A stretch of 64,000 nt of DNA from Stutzerimonas kunmingensis (GTDB lineage: Bacteria > Pseudomonadota > Gammaproteobacteria > Pseudomonadales > Pseudomonadaceae), in assembly GCF_014764705.1 (NCBI RefSeq), contig NZ_JACXXG010000003.1, forward strand, positions 186,001 through 250,000, read 5' to 3'. The notes beneath the pieces were generated by a model. The model did not search any database. It saw only the letters and a program-made list of their open reading frames with translations, and had not been told where the DNA came from. The position numbers were made by a program, and so were the translations under genes. This document shows positions 45,615 to 56,000 of the stretch, piece after piece; the first letter of the stretch is position 1, and each line of letters begins with the position of its first letter.

Positions 45615-46022
45615 ATGGAACAGCACTCCGAGGGCTTGAAGGTCATGGTGATCGACGATTCGAAAACGATTCGTCGCACTGCTGAAACCCTGCTGAAGAA
45701 AGTAGGTTGCGATGTCATCACCGCTGTGGACGGTTTCGATGCGCTCGCCAAGATTGCGGATACTCATCCCCGCATCATCTTTGTCGATATTATGATGCCC
45801 AGGCTGGACGGTTATCAGACCTGTGCGTTGATCAAGAACAACAGTTCCTTCAAGTCGACGCCGGTGATCATGCTGTCTTCCAAAGATGGCCTGTTCGACA
45901 AGGCCAAAGGGCGTATTGTCGGATCCGATCAATACCTCACCAAGCCGTTCAGCAAAGAAGAGCTGCTCGGTGCGATCAAGGCGCATGTCCCTGATTTCGC
46001 ACCGGTGGAGCAAGCATCCTGA
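45615..46022 (+). CDS. pilG: Twitching response regulator PilG (CheY-like)
   Basis: A 135-residue single-domain receiver: acidic pair in VMVIDDSKTIRR, phosphoacceptor Asp in IFVDIMMPRLDGYQ, and KP in YLTKPFSK. PilG is one of two CheY outputs of the Chp kinase and promotes pilus extension and polarity control and cAMP signalling in P. aeruginosa. A GTAGGGCG site is upstream of the ATG. It opens the pilGHIJK-chpABC cluster; the 236-base gap upstream must hold the promoter, but no strong consensus is seen. Confidence 0.96.
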   Translation: MEQHSEGLKVMVIDDSKTIRRTAETLLKKVGCDVITAVDGFDALAKIADTHPRIIFVDIMMPRLDGYQTCALIKNNSSFKSTPVIMLSSKDGLFDKAKGRIVGSDQYLTKPFSKEELLGAIKAHVPDFAPVEQAS

Positions 46023-46065
46023 AGTTCGGCATTGTTTGCCGCTGAAGCCTTCCTATGGAGAAATC

Positions 46066-46431
46066 ATGGCTCGCGTTCTGATTGTTGATGATTCGCCGAC
46101 CGAAATGTACAAGCTCACCGCCATGCTTGAGAAGAATGGTCATGTGGTGCTTAAAGCAGAGAATGGCGCTGACGGCGTCGCGCTGGCTCGTCAGGAAAAG
46201 CCGGATGCCGTGTTGATGGATATTGTCATGCCCGGGCTGAATGGTTTTCAGGCTACGCGCCAACTGACCAAAGATTCTGAAACCAGTCACATTCCGGTGA
46301 TCATCGTCACCACCAAGGATCAGGAAACCGATAAGGTCTGGGGCAAACGCCAAGGCGCCAAGGATTACCTGACCAAGCCGGTGGACGAAGCCACATTGCT
46401 GAAGACCCTGAATGCCGTTCTGGCGGGCTGA
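46066..46431 (+). CDS. pilH: Twitching response regulator PilH (CheY-like)
   Basis: A 121-residue receiver with RVLIVDDSPTEMYK, the Asp in VLMDIVMPGLNGF and YLTKPVDE. PilH is the second output, thought to act as phosphate sink or in retraction/reversal control. A GGAG site lies before MARVLIV. It is 43 bases from pilG and 41 from pilI. Confidence 0.96.
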   Translation: MARVLIVDDSPTEMYKLTAMLEKNGHVVLKAENGADGVALARQEKPDAVLMDIVMPGLNGFQATRQLTKDSETSHIPVIIVTTKDQETDKVWGKRQGAKDYLTKPVDEATLLKTLNAVLAG

Positions 46432-46472
46432 CGCCGCGGTAGCCAACACTCGGACAAAGGGACGTGGCCAGC

Positions 46473-47009
46473 ATGCCTGACATGCAAACGCCGTTTCAGC
46501 AGTTGCTGGAGCTAGATAAACGTTGCCGCACGTACGCGGCAGGCCTGCCTTCTCAGCAGGAAGCCGTGCAAACCTGGGGAGGGATCGGCTTTCGGATGGG
46601 GGGGCGCTTGTTCGTCGCTCCAATGGGGGAGGTTGGCGAAATCCTGCATGAGCCGCGCTATACGTTGCTTCCCGGCGTCAAGAGTTGGATAAAGGGCGTG
46701 GCGAACGTGCGCGGCAGATTGTTGCCTGTGATGGATCTTTGTGGGTATTTCGGGCTTGAGCTTTCGGCACTGCGTAAGCAGCGCAGGGTGCTGGTGGTGG
46801 ATCACCAGGAAGTGTTCGCCGGACTGACTGTCGATGAAGTCTTCGGCATGCAGCATTTCGCGGTGGAAGCCTTCTCGGAGGAGTTGCCTCCGATTGAGGC
46901 ATCGATTCAGCCATTCATTCATGGTGTGTTCCAGCGCGAGCAGCCCTGGCTGGTCTTCAGCCCGCACGCATTGGCTACGCATCAGGCGTTTCTGGACGTC
47001 GCGTTTTAG
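46473..47009 (+). CDS. pilI: CheW-like adaptor PilI
   Basis: A 178-residue CheW-domain protein coupling PilJ to the ChpA kinase. Conserved segments are GIGFRMGGRLFVAPMGEVGEI, PGVKSWIKGVANVRGRLLPVMDL and FAGLTVDEVFGMQHF. ATG 46473 is preferred because AAGGGA lies about 10 bases upstream and the length matches P. aeruginosa PilI; a GTG nine bases earlier (46464) would put the ribosome site too close. Confidence 0.93.
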   Translation: MPDMQTPFQQLLELDKRCRTYAAGLPSQQEAVQTWGGIGFRMGGRLFVAPMGEVGEILHEPRYTLLPGVKSWIKGVANVRGRLLPVMDLCGYFGLELSALRKQRRVLVVDHQEVFAGLTVDEVFGMQHFAVEAFSEELPPIEASIQPFIHGVFQREQPWLVFSPHALATHQAFLDVAF

Positions 47010-47084
47010 TTGTAGGTGGGTCGACCAAGGTCGGCCTTTTGGTTCTTGGATGGAAACGACGGGGGTCCAGGCGGGGGCCGGATA

Positions 47085-49133
47085 ATGATCAAAATGAATG
47101 CTAATGCTTTGTTGAGCGGGGTGCGCAGCAATTCGCTGACCACCGGTTTGTTTATCGTGCTGATCGTATCGATCGTGCTGCTGTTCGCGAACTTCGCGTA
47201 CGTCAATACTCAGGCCGATCACGATAACGAATACATCGCTCACGCAGGAGAGCTGCGCGTACTGTCCCAGCAGATCGCCAAGGATGCCGTGGAAGCGGCG
47301 ACCGGCACGCAGGAGGCGTTCGCGTCTCTGAAGCAGGCCCGGAACGAGTTCAACCAGCGCTGGGCCTATCTCTCGCAAGGAAACGAGAACATCGGTCTGC
47401 CGGCGGTTCCCGAATCGTTGCGCGATGAAGTCAACGCGGTGGAGCAGGACTGGAACACGCTGCGTCGCGATACCGACGCCATCCTGGCCAGTGAGCAGAC
47501 TGTCCTGTCGCTTCACCAGGTAGCCAGCACCCTCGCCGAAACCATTCCTCAGCTCCAGGTCGAGTACGAGGAGGTCGTCGACATCCTGCTGGAAAGTGGT
47601 GCGCCAGCAGCCCAGGTTTCGGTTGCCCAGCGCCAGTCGCTGCTGGCCGAGCGTATCCTCGGTTCGGTGAACAAGGTGCTGTCCGGTGACCAGGACTCGG
47701 TACAGGCGGCCGATATGTTCGGTCGTGATGCCAGTCTGTTCGGTCGAGTCCTGAATGCGATGATCGAAGGCAACGTCGCCATGGGCATCACTGCGGTGGC
47801 CGACGAAGAGGCGCTGGATCGTCTCTCGGAGATCGCTGAGCTCTTCCAGTTCGTATCCGGATCAGTGGACGAAATTCTCGAAACGTCGCCTGAACTGTTC
47901 CAGGTGCGCGAGTCGGCTAACAGCATCTTCGAGGTTTCGCAGACCCTGCTCGACAAGACCTCCGCGCTGTCGCAAGGCCTGCAGAGCCGCGCCGATGCCC
48001 GTTATCTCAACACTATCCTCGGTTACGTGCTGGGCGCCATTGCGCTGGCCTCGATCATCCTGATTGGTCTGGTAATGGTTCAGGAAGCACGCCGCCGCCT
48101 GAGCGAAACCGCTGAGAAGAACGAGCGTAACCAGGCTGCGATTCTGCGACTGCTCGATGAAATCGGCGACCTCGCAGACGGTGACCTGACGGTGGCCGCG
48201 ACCGTTACCGAAGACTTCACCGGTGCGATTGCCGACTCGATCAACTACTCCATCGACCAGCTGCGCGAACTGGTAGCCACCATCAACCAGACCGCTGTTC
48301 AGGTATCGGGCGCTGCGCAGGAAACCCAGGCGACTGCGATGCACCTCGCCGAGGCATCCGAACACCAGGCCCAGGAAATTGCCGGTGCTTCTGCTGCAAT
48401 CAACGAAATGGCGGTTTCCATTGACCAGGTATCGGCCAACGCCGCGGAATCCTCGGCGGTAGCAGAACGTTCGGTAGCGATTGCCAACAAGGGCAACGAG
48501 GTGGTGCACAACACCATCACCGGCATGGACAACATTCGCGAGCAGATCCAGGACACGTCCAAGCGGATCAAGCGTCTCGGTGAGTCGTCCCAGGAGATCG
48601 GTGACATCGTCAGCCTGATTAACGACATTGCCGACCAGACCAACATCCTTGCACTCAACGCGGCGATCCAGGCATCCATGGCGGGCGACGCAGGGCGCGG
48701 CTTCGCCGTGGTAGCGGACGAAGTACAGCGCCTGGCTGAACGCTCTTCCGCGGCGACCAAGCAGATCGAGGCACTGGTAAAGACCATTCAGACCGACACC
48801 AACGAGGCGGTCATCTCGATGGAACAGACCACCTCCGAAGTGGTGCGCGGTGCGCGTCTGGCGCAGGACGCCGGTGTGGCACTGGAAGAGATCGAAAAGG
48901 TATCGAAGACGCTTGCGGCGCTGATCCAGAACATCTCCAACGCGGCACGCCAGCAGGCTTCTTCGGCCGGTCACATCTCCAACACCATGAACGTGATCCA
49001 GGAGATCACCTCGCAGACCTCGTCGGGTACCACCGCTACGGCCAAGAGCATCGGTAATTTGGCCAAGATGGCCAACGAGATGCGCCATTCCGTTTCCGGC
49101 TTTACCCTGCCGGATGCTCCGGATCAGGCCTGA
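47085..49133 (+). CDS. pilJ: Methyl-accepting chemoreceptor PilJ
   Basis: A 682-residue transmembrane receptor. Segment 1 is at about residues 20-40, the PilJ-type helical periplasmic domain at about 41-305, segment 2 at about 306-328, followed by HAMP and the signalling hairpin. The tip is [20 protein letters not shown], followed by [18 protein letters not shown]; the SMAGD wording instead of the usual ARAGE is a PilJ trait. It senses type IV pilin/pilus state and signals through PilI/ChpC to ChpA. The ATG at 47085 ([10 protein letters not shown]) is preceded by a GGGGGCC region. Confidence 0.95.
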   Translation: MIKMNANALLSGVRSNSLTTGLFIVLIVSIVLLFANFAYVNTQADHDNEYIAHAGELRVLSQQIAKDAVEAATGTQEAFASLKQARNEFNQRWAYLSQGNENIGLPAVPESLRDEVNAVEQDWNTLRRDTDAILASEQTVLSLHQVASTLAETIPQLQVEYEEVVDILLESGAPAAQVSVAQRQSLLAERILGSVNKVLSGDQDSVQAADMFGRDASLFGRVLNAMIEGNVAMGITAVADEEALDRLSEIAELFQFVSGSVDEILETSPELFQVRESANSIFEVSQTLLDKTSALSQGLQSRADARYLNTILGYVLGAIALASIILIGLVMVQEARRRLSETAEKNERNQAAILRLLDEIGDLADGDLTVAATVTEDFTGAIADSINYSIDQLRELVATINQTAVQVSGAAQETQATAMHLAEASEHQAQEIAGASAAINEMAVSIDQVSANAAESSAVAERSVAIANKGNEVVHNTITGMDNIREQIQDTSKRIKRLGESSQEIGDIVSLINDIADQTNILALNAAIQASMAGDAGRGFAVVADEVQRLAERSSAATKQIEALVKTIQTDTNEAVISMEQTTSEVVRGARLAQDAGVALEEIEKVSKTLAALIQNISNAARQQASSAGHISNTMNVIQEITSQTSSGTTATAKSIGNLAKMANEMRHSVSGFTLPDAPDQA

Positions 49134-49194
49134 CTTGAGCAGTGGGGCAGTCATCTGATGGCTGCCGCCGATGATCATGAGCGAGGGGCAGGGC

Positions 49195-50061
49195 ATGCAG
49201 CCGAGGTTTGACTGGGCATTGGAGCCCTTGGCCGATATGTCGCCGGCGGAATTCCATGACTGGCAGACGCTCCTCGAAGAGCGCTCCGGCATGGTCGTCA
49301 GCGAACGCAGGCGCAGCTTCCTGCAGACCAATCTGAGCGCTCGCATGCGCGAGGTCGGTGCTCCCGACTATGCCAGCTACTATCGGCAGGTCACCTCCGG
49401 CCCCCGTGGTGCTGTCGAGTGGTCGACTCTCATGGACAGGCTGACCGTTCAGGAAACACGTTTTTTCCGTCATCCCGCTTCTTTTGATCTGCTCGAAACC
49501 TACTTGCGTCAGCGTCTGGAGCAGGAGTCGATCAAGCGACCCCTGGCGCTGTGGAGCGTGGGTTGCGCAAGTGGTGAAGAGACGTACTCGCTAGCCATGG
49601 CCACCACCGAGGCGCTGGCGGGACGCGAATTCGACGGCAGCTTCGGGGTCACCGGTACGGATATCAGTCTGAGCGCGCTGGCCAAGTCCCGAACAGCGGT
49701 CTACAGCGCGCGCAAGCTGGAGCAGGTCGAACCGGCGTTGCGTGAGCGTTATTTCCTGTCGCTATCCGATGATCGTTTTCAAGTGATTCCCGGCCTGGCC
49801 GCACGTGTGTGCTTTGCAAGGCTCAATGTGCTGGAACTGGCGAACTCGCCCGTTTCCAGCATGGACGTTATTTTCTGTCAGAACCTGCTGATCTATTTCC
49901 GCCGCTGGCGTCGCCGAGAAATCCTCAATCGCCTGGCAGATTGCCTGGCTCCGGGGGGATTGTTGGTGATCGGTGTAGGTGAAGTGGTCGGTTGGCAGCA
50001 TCCGGGATTGCTTCCGGTGGCCAACGATCAGGTTCTGGCTTTTACCCGGAAAAGTTTATGA
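49195..50061 (+). CDS. pilK: CheR-type chemoreceptor methyltransferase PilK
   Basis: A 288-residue methyltransferase that methylates glutamates of PilJ. Visible are VQETRFFRHPASFDLL, the SAM site LWSVGCASGEETYSLAMA, GTDISLSAL and VIFCQNLLIYF. The start MQPRFDWAL is chosen since GAGGGG lies 6 bases upstream; starts eight residues earlier have no ribosome site. It overlaps the region just before chpA, whose start lies 11 bases after the pilK stop. Confidence 0.94.
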   Translation: MQPRFDWALEPLADMSPAEFHDWQTLLEERSGMVVSERRRSFLQTNLSARMREVGAPDYASYYRQVTSGPRGAVEWSTLMDRLTVQETRFFRHPASFDLLETYLRQRLEQESIKRPLALWSVGCASGEETYSLAMATTEALAGREFDGSFGVTGTDISLSALAKSRTAVYSARKLEQVEPALRERYFLSLSDDRFQVIPGLAARVCFARLNVLELANSPVSSMDVIFCQNLLIYFRRWRRREILNRLADCLAPGGLLVIGVGEVVGWQHPGLLPVANDQVLAFTRKSL

Positions 50062-50072
50062 GCGGAGTCGCT

Positions 50073-53000
50073 ATGGGTGATCGGCACGATTATGTCGCCC
50101 TGGAGTGGGTGAAAGGCGAGATTGCCGAGACGCTTAAGCAGGCGCGTCAGGCTCTGGAGGCGTTCGTCGAGAACCCACAGGACTCGACCCGGATGCGCTT
50201 TTGCCTGACCTATGTGCATCAGGTCCACGGCACTCTGCAGATGGTGGAGTTCTTCGGCGCAGCATTGCTCGCCGAGGAAATGGAGCAGCTGGCGCGGGCC
50301 CTGCTCGACGAGCGGGTGGCCAATCAGGGCGAGGCGCTCGAGGTGATGATGCAGGCCATCCTGCAGCTGCCTGCATATCTGGACCGCATTCAGAGTGCGC
50401 GCCGCGACCTGCCGATGGTGGTGCTGCCGCTGCTTAACGATCTGCGCGCCGCTCGCGGTGAGAAGCTGCTTTCTGAAACCAGCCTATTTTCACCCGACCT
50501 GTCCGGACGCACGCCGGCGCTTTCCCAGGAGTCGGTCGAGCGTCTGCGTACGAACGAGCTGCCGGCCCTGCTGCGCAAGCTGCGCCAGATGCTGCAGGTT
50601 GCGCTGGTTGGGGTGATTCGCAACCAGGACCTGCCGACCAATCTCGGCTACATGGCGCGCGTATTCGCCCGCCTGGAAATGCTCTGCAAGGATGCGCCAC
50701 TGGCGGCGCTATGGCAGATCGCCTCGGGCATGGTCGAAGGTCTGGCCAGTGGCGGCGTGAGCAACGGCACCTCCGTCCGCACCTTGTTGCGACAGGTAGA
50801 CAAGCAGCTCAAGCGGTTGGTCGAGGAAGGCGCTGATGGCCTAAATCAGGCTGCGCCCGATGAGCTGATCAAGAACCTGCTCTTCTACGTCGCCAAGGCG
50901 CCGGGGCAGACGCCCCGTATCCAGGCGTTAAAGCAGCTTTACCGCCTCGACGAAGCGCTGCCGGACAGCGCCGTGGTCGATCAGGAGCGTGCTCAGCTGG
51001 CTGGTCCCGACCGTGGCGCGATGCGCTCGGTGGTCGCTGCCCTTTGTGAAGAGCTGGTGCGGGTAAAGGACAGCCTGGACCTGTTCGTGCGCAGCGATCG
51101 CAAGGTCATTGCCGAGCTGTCCAGCCTCGAGGTCCCGCTCAAGCAGATCGCCGATACCTTGGCAGTGCTCGGCTTCGCTCAACCGCGCAAGATCATTCTC
51201 GATCAGATCGTCCTCGTTCAGTCCGTAGCGCAGGGGCAGCAGGCGCCCGACGACGCCATACTGATGGATATCGCCGGTGCGTTGCTCTATGTCGAGGCTA
51301 CGTTGGCCGGCATGGTCGGCGGTCCCGCGGAGGAGCGCAGCGAAGCAAGCCACCTGCCGACCACCGATGTTGCCCAGATTCACCAGTTGGTCATTCGCGA
51401 AGCGCGTAACGGGCTGGAGCAGGCCAAGGACGCGATCATCGAATTCATTGCCTCGCAATGGAACCACGAGCATCTGGCCCGGGTGCCGGATCTGCTCACT
51501 CAGGTTCGCGGCGGCCTGGCGATGATTCCCCTGGAGCGTGCTGCGGCCCTATTGCAAGCCTGCAATGGCTACATCCAGGATCAGCTTCTGGCGCGACAGG
51601 CTGTGCCGGACTGGCAGAGCCTGGATACCCTGGCTGACGCGATCACCAGCGTCGAGTATTACCTTGAGCGACTGTCCGAGGATTGCGGCACCCAGGGCGA
51701 TCTGATTCTGGATGTGGCCGAAGAAAGCCTGCAGAACCTCGGCTACTCGCTGGGGCATGCAAATGCTCCGATGAAGGTCGAGGTGGTCGAGAACGAATTC
51801 GCCGATCAGCTGGACGAGATCGAAGTGCTGCCTGAGGAGCCGGACGCAAGTCTGGATGCATTCGACTCCGTTGCGGTCGGCCAGGAAGAATCTCCGGAAC
51901 CGATGGACCCTGATTTCTTGAGCGAGGCGCAAGCGCCACTCGAGAGCCATGATGCGGAGACCGCGGCGGAGGCCAAGGAAAGCGAGTGGACGCTGGAAGA
52001 CCTGTCCGGCGATGAAGAAATCATTTTCAACCTGCCAGAAGAGATGCCGGCGTCCGAAACGCCTCCAGACTCACTTGAAGATGAGTCGGACCTGAGCGAA
52101 TGGAGCGATGCGCAGGTCGCCGAGCTCGATCTTCCGGAAGTGAGCCTGCCAGATTATTCCGAACCTGAAGGCCTGCAGGTCGAAGTCGAGCCTGTACTCA
52201 GCCTTGAGGAAGTCATGGCGGCGCCGGTCGCAGCCATCAACCCGCCTGCTCAGGATGTACCGCCTAGCCTCCTGCCGCCTCCTGCCGACGAAGAACCGGT
52301 CGACGAGGACCTGCTGGAAGTCTTCATCGAGGAAGCGGCAGAAGTTCTGGAGGCGATTGGCGAGCAGTTACCACTCTGGCTTGCCGACAGTGACAACAAG
52401 GATGCCTTGGGCGAAGTGCGACGTGCATTCCACACGCTCAAGGGTAGTGGGCGGATGGTGCGTGCACTGGTCATCGGCGAGTTGGCGTGGTCCATCGAGA
52501 ATCTGCTCAATCGTGTACTCGATCGCAGCATCCAGCCGACCGACGCGGTGAGGCAGGTCGTGTGCGATGTCGTTGCACTCATGCCAGCCCTCGTCGATGA
52601 GTTCGCGGCTAAGGCCCAGCGCCAGCGTGATGACGTCGATCACCTTGCGGCAGCAGCGCATGCCCTGGCCAAGGGGCAGTCAGTGGTGCTTTCGCAGCCT
52701 GCCGAGACGCCTGCTGCGATTGCGGACGAGCCTGCCCCGTCCGCGGCGCCGCAAGACGATGACGACGCACTGGACCCCCAGTTGCTGGAAATTTTTCGCA
52801 ACGAAGCCGAATCGCATCTGACCACGCTGGTCAGTTTCCTCGCCGATTGCGCCCAGCGCCTGCCGCAGCCGGTGACCGATGCGCTGCAACGTGCCTTGCA
52901 CACGCTCAAGGGTAGTGCGCACATGGCCGGCATCCTGCCGGTGGCGGAAATCGCAACGCCTCTGGAGAAGATGGTCAAGGAATTCAAGACCAACCTGATC

Positions 53001-56000
53001 CAGATGGATCTGGCCGAAGCCGAGCTGCTGCATGAGGCCGAGCTGTTGTTACGTCAGGGGCTGGCCAATCTCGATTACGAACCGTTGGCGCCAATAGAAG
53101 GCGCCCCGGAGTTCCTGGCCAAGGTGCACGCCCTGCATCAGGCCAGATTGGTCGAAGCCGGCGCCCGCCAGCATAACGATGCTGGTGAGGCTCGCGATCC
53201 GAGCGTGATCGCGCTGTTCCTCTCTGAAGGCATGGACATCCTGCTGGATGCCGAAGATTTGCTGCGCAGCTGGCGCGAGCATCCTGCCGAGCGTCAGGAA
53301 CTCTCCGCTCTGCTGCAGGAGCTAACCACGCTCGGACAGGGCGCGAAGATGGCCGACCTGCCGCAGATGGAAGCGTTGTGCCGGGTGCTGCTGCGTTTGT
53401 ACGCGGTAGTTGAGGAGGGGCGACTGGCTGTCAGCGAGCGCTTCTTCGACGACGTCGAGCAGGGCCATGAAGCGCTGGTCGGCATGATGGATCAGGTAGC
53501 TGCCGCGCTGCAGGTGAGTGAGCAGTCGGAGTTGGTGGCGCGGCTCGAAGCATTGCTCGCCGAAGCCATTGATCCATTGGTTCTGGAGCAGCCGGGCGAC
53601 CCAGTTTCGGTTGCAGCTCCTGGCGAGATTGCGCTGACAGAATTGCCAGCCGAAGCCGAAGCCGAAGCCGAAGCCGAAGCCGAAGCCTGGCCCGAAGAAG
53701 ACGCCCCGCAAGACGAGGCGCAGGACGATCTCGATCACGAAATGGTTGAGATCTTTCTCGACGAAGCCGTCGACCTGATGGAAAGCGCCGGCCATGCGCT
53801 TGATCGCTGGCTCGCTGATCCGGCCAACCAGATGGCGCTCTCGGCTCTGCTGCGCGACCTTCACACCCTCAAGGGCGGCGCCCGGATGGCAGCAATCCGT
53901 CCGATCGGCGACCTCGCCCATGAGCTGGAGTCGCTTTACGAGGGGCTCTCCGACGGTCGCTACGTCCATTCCGCCCCGCTTGCAGCGCTGTTGCAGCGTA
54001 GCCACGATCATCTGGCGCTGCAGCTCGAGCAGCTGCAGGGCGAGATGCCGATGAGCAGTGCTGATGCACTCATCGAGTCGATGAAAGCCTTCCGTCAGGG
54101 GGCCCTGCCGGCATTCGACGGCGTTGATTCGACTGATGCTTCCCTACTGGAGACGGATGCGGGTCCTGACCTGATCCGACCGGAGAACGATTCTGCTCAA
54201 TCGCTGGATGAGCCGCTGAGCGCCGATGCGTTTGATTTGCCGCTGCTCGAGGTCGATGAGACTTCTGCCGAGGCGGATGAAGGCGACAACGAAACTGCAG
54301 CGGACGATAGCCGCGCTTCGGATATCCCGTTCAGCGAAGAGTTGGATGAGGTCGACCTCAGCCTTCCCGAGCTGGATGAGGTGCCGGAAGCGTTCGAAGC
54401 TGTGCCGGCCGCCGAGGAGCACGACGCAGTCGAGCGCGATCCCGAATTAGTGGAGATCTTCCTCGAGGAGGGTTTCGACCTCATCGAGAGTGCTGCGGGT
54501 GGTTTGCAACGCTGGATGGCGGATGTCGACAACAGCTTCGAACTCGAGGCATTGCAGCGCGATCTGCATACCCTCAAGGGCGGGGCCCGGATGGCTGATA
54601 TCCGTGAAATCGGTGATCTCTCCCACGAGCTCGAGTTTCTTTACGAAGGCCTGTGCGCCGGTAGCTACCGGGCCAGCCCGGAATTGTTCGGCCTTCTGCA
54701 GGCCTGCCAGGACCGCCTGGCGGAAATGCTCGAGGCGGTGCGGGCCCACCAACCGGTGTCATCGGGTGATGCGCTGATCGAGACGATTCGCCACTTTCGC
54801 AACAACCCCGATGAGCAACTGAGCATTCCCAGCAGCGTGTCGCTGAAGGCCGCTCAGGAAGATGCGCAGCAGTCTGCCGAAGCCGAAATTCTCGACATCT
54901 TTGTCGAGGAAGCTGACGACCTGCTGGAGGAAATGGAATCAGCGCTCGGTCGCTGGGATGCCGGCCGTGAGGATGCCGCTCCGTTGGCTGACATGCTCCG
55001 TGTGCTGCACACGCTGAAAGGCGGTGCGCGGCTGGCTGGGCAGACCGCACTGGGCAACATGGCCCACGATCTGGAGCAGCGGTTGAGCGAGGCGCAGCAG
55101 CAGGGCGCCCCCTGGCCGGATAGCCTGTTTCTCGATGTGCAGCACGGCTACGACGCGCTGCTGAAGGATGTCGAGCTGCTTCGGGCGGGCCTGGCGAGCG
55201 ACGGAGGCGACGCTTCGCAACCTGAGTCGCCGGAGCTCGAGCCAGAGTTGCCGCGCGAGCCGGTGGCTCTGGAACAACCGATCGTCGCGGCCAGTACCTT
55301 GCCGAAGCCGAGTACCAGCCCGGCTAAGGTGCTGCCATTCATTCGACGCGCACAGCTGGCCGCTCAGGAAGCCGCTGCGCGGCGGGCACCGCAGGAGCTG
55401 GTCAAGGTTCCCGCAGAACTGCTGGAGGGTCTGGTCAACCTGGCGGGCGAAACATCGATCTTCCGCGGTCGAGTCGAGCAGCAGGTCAGCGACGTCGGCT
55501 TCACCCTTGGCGAGATGGAAGCGACCATCGAACGGGTGCGCGACCAGCTGCGCCGATTGGATACCGAAACCCAGGCGCAGATTCTCAGCCGTTACCAGGC
55601 TGAAGCCGAGCGCGCCGGCTATGACGATTTCGACCCGCTGGAAATGGACCGCCATTCGCAGCTGCAACAGCTTTCGCGTGCACTGTTCGAGTCAGCGTCT
55701 GACTTGCTCGATCTGAAGGAAACGCTGGCTGCGCGTAATCGCGACGCTGAAACGCTGCTGCTGCAGCAGGCTCGGGTCAATACCGAGCTACAGGAAGGCC
55801 TCATGCGTACCCGCATGGTTCCTTTCGAGCGCCTGGTGCCGCGCCTGCGCAGAATCGTGCGGCAGGTCGCTGGCGAGCTCGGCAAACAGGTCGAGTTCAA
55901 GGTCGGCAACGCCACCGGTGAGATGGACCGCAGCGTGCTTGAGCGAATCGTTGCGCCGCTGGAGCACATGCTGCGCAACGCCGTCGATCACGGTATCGAG

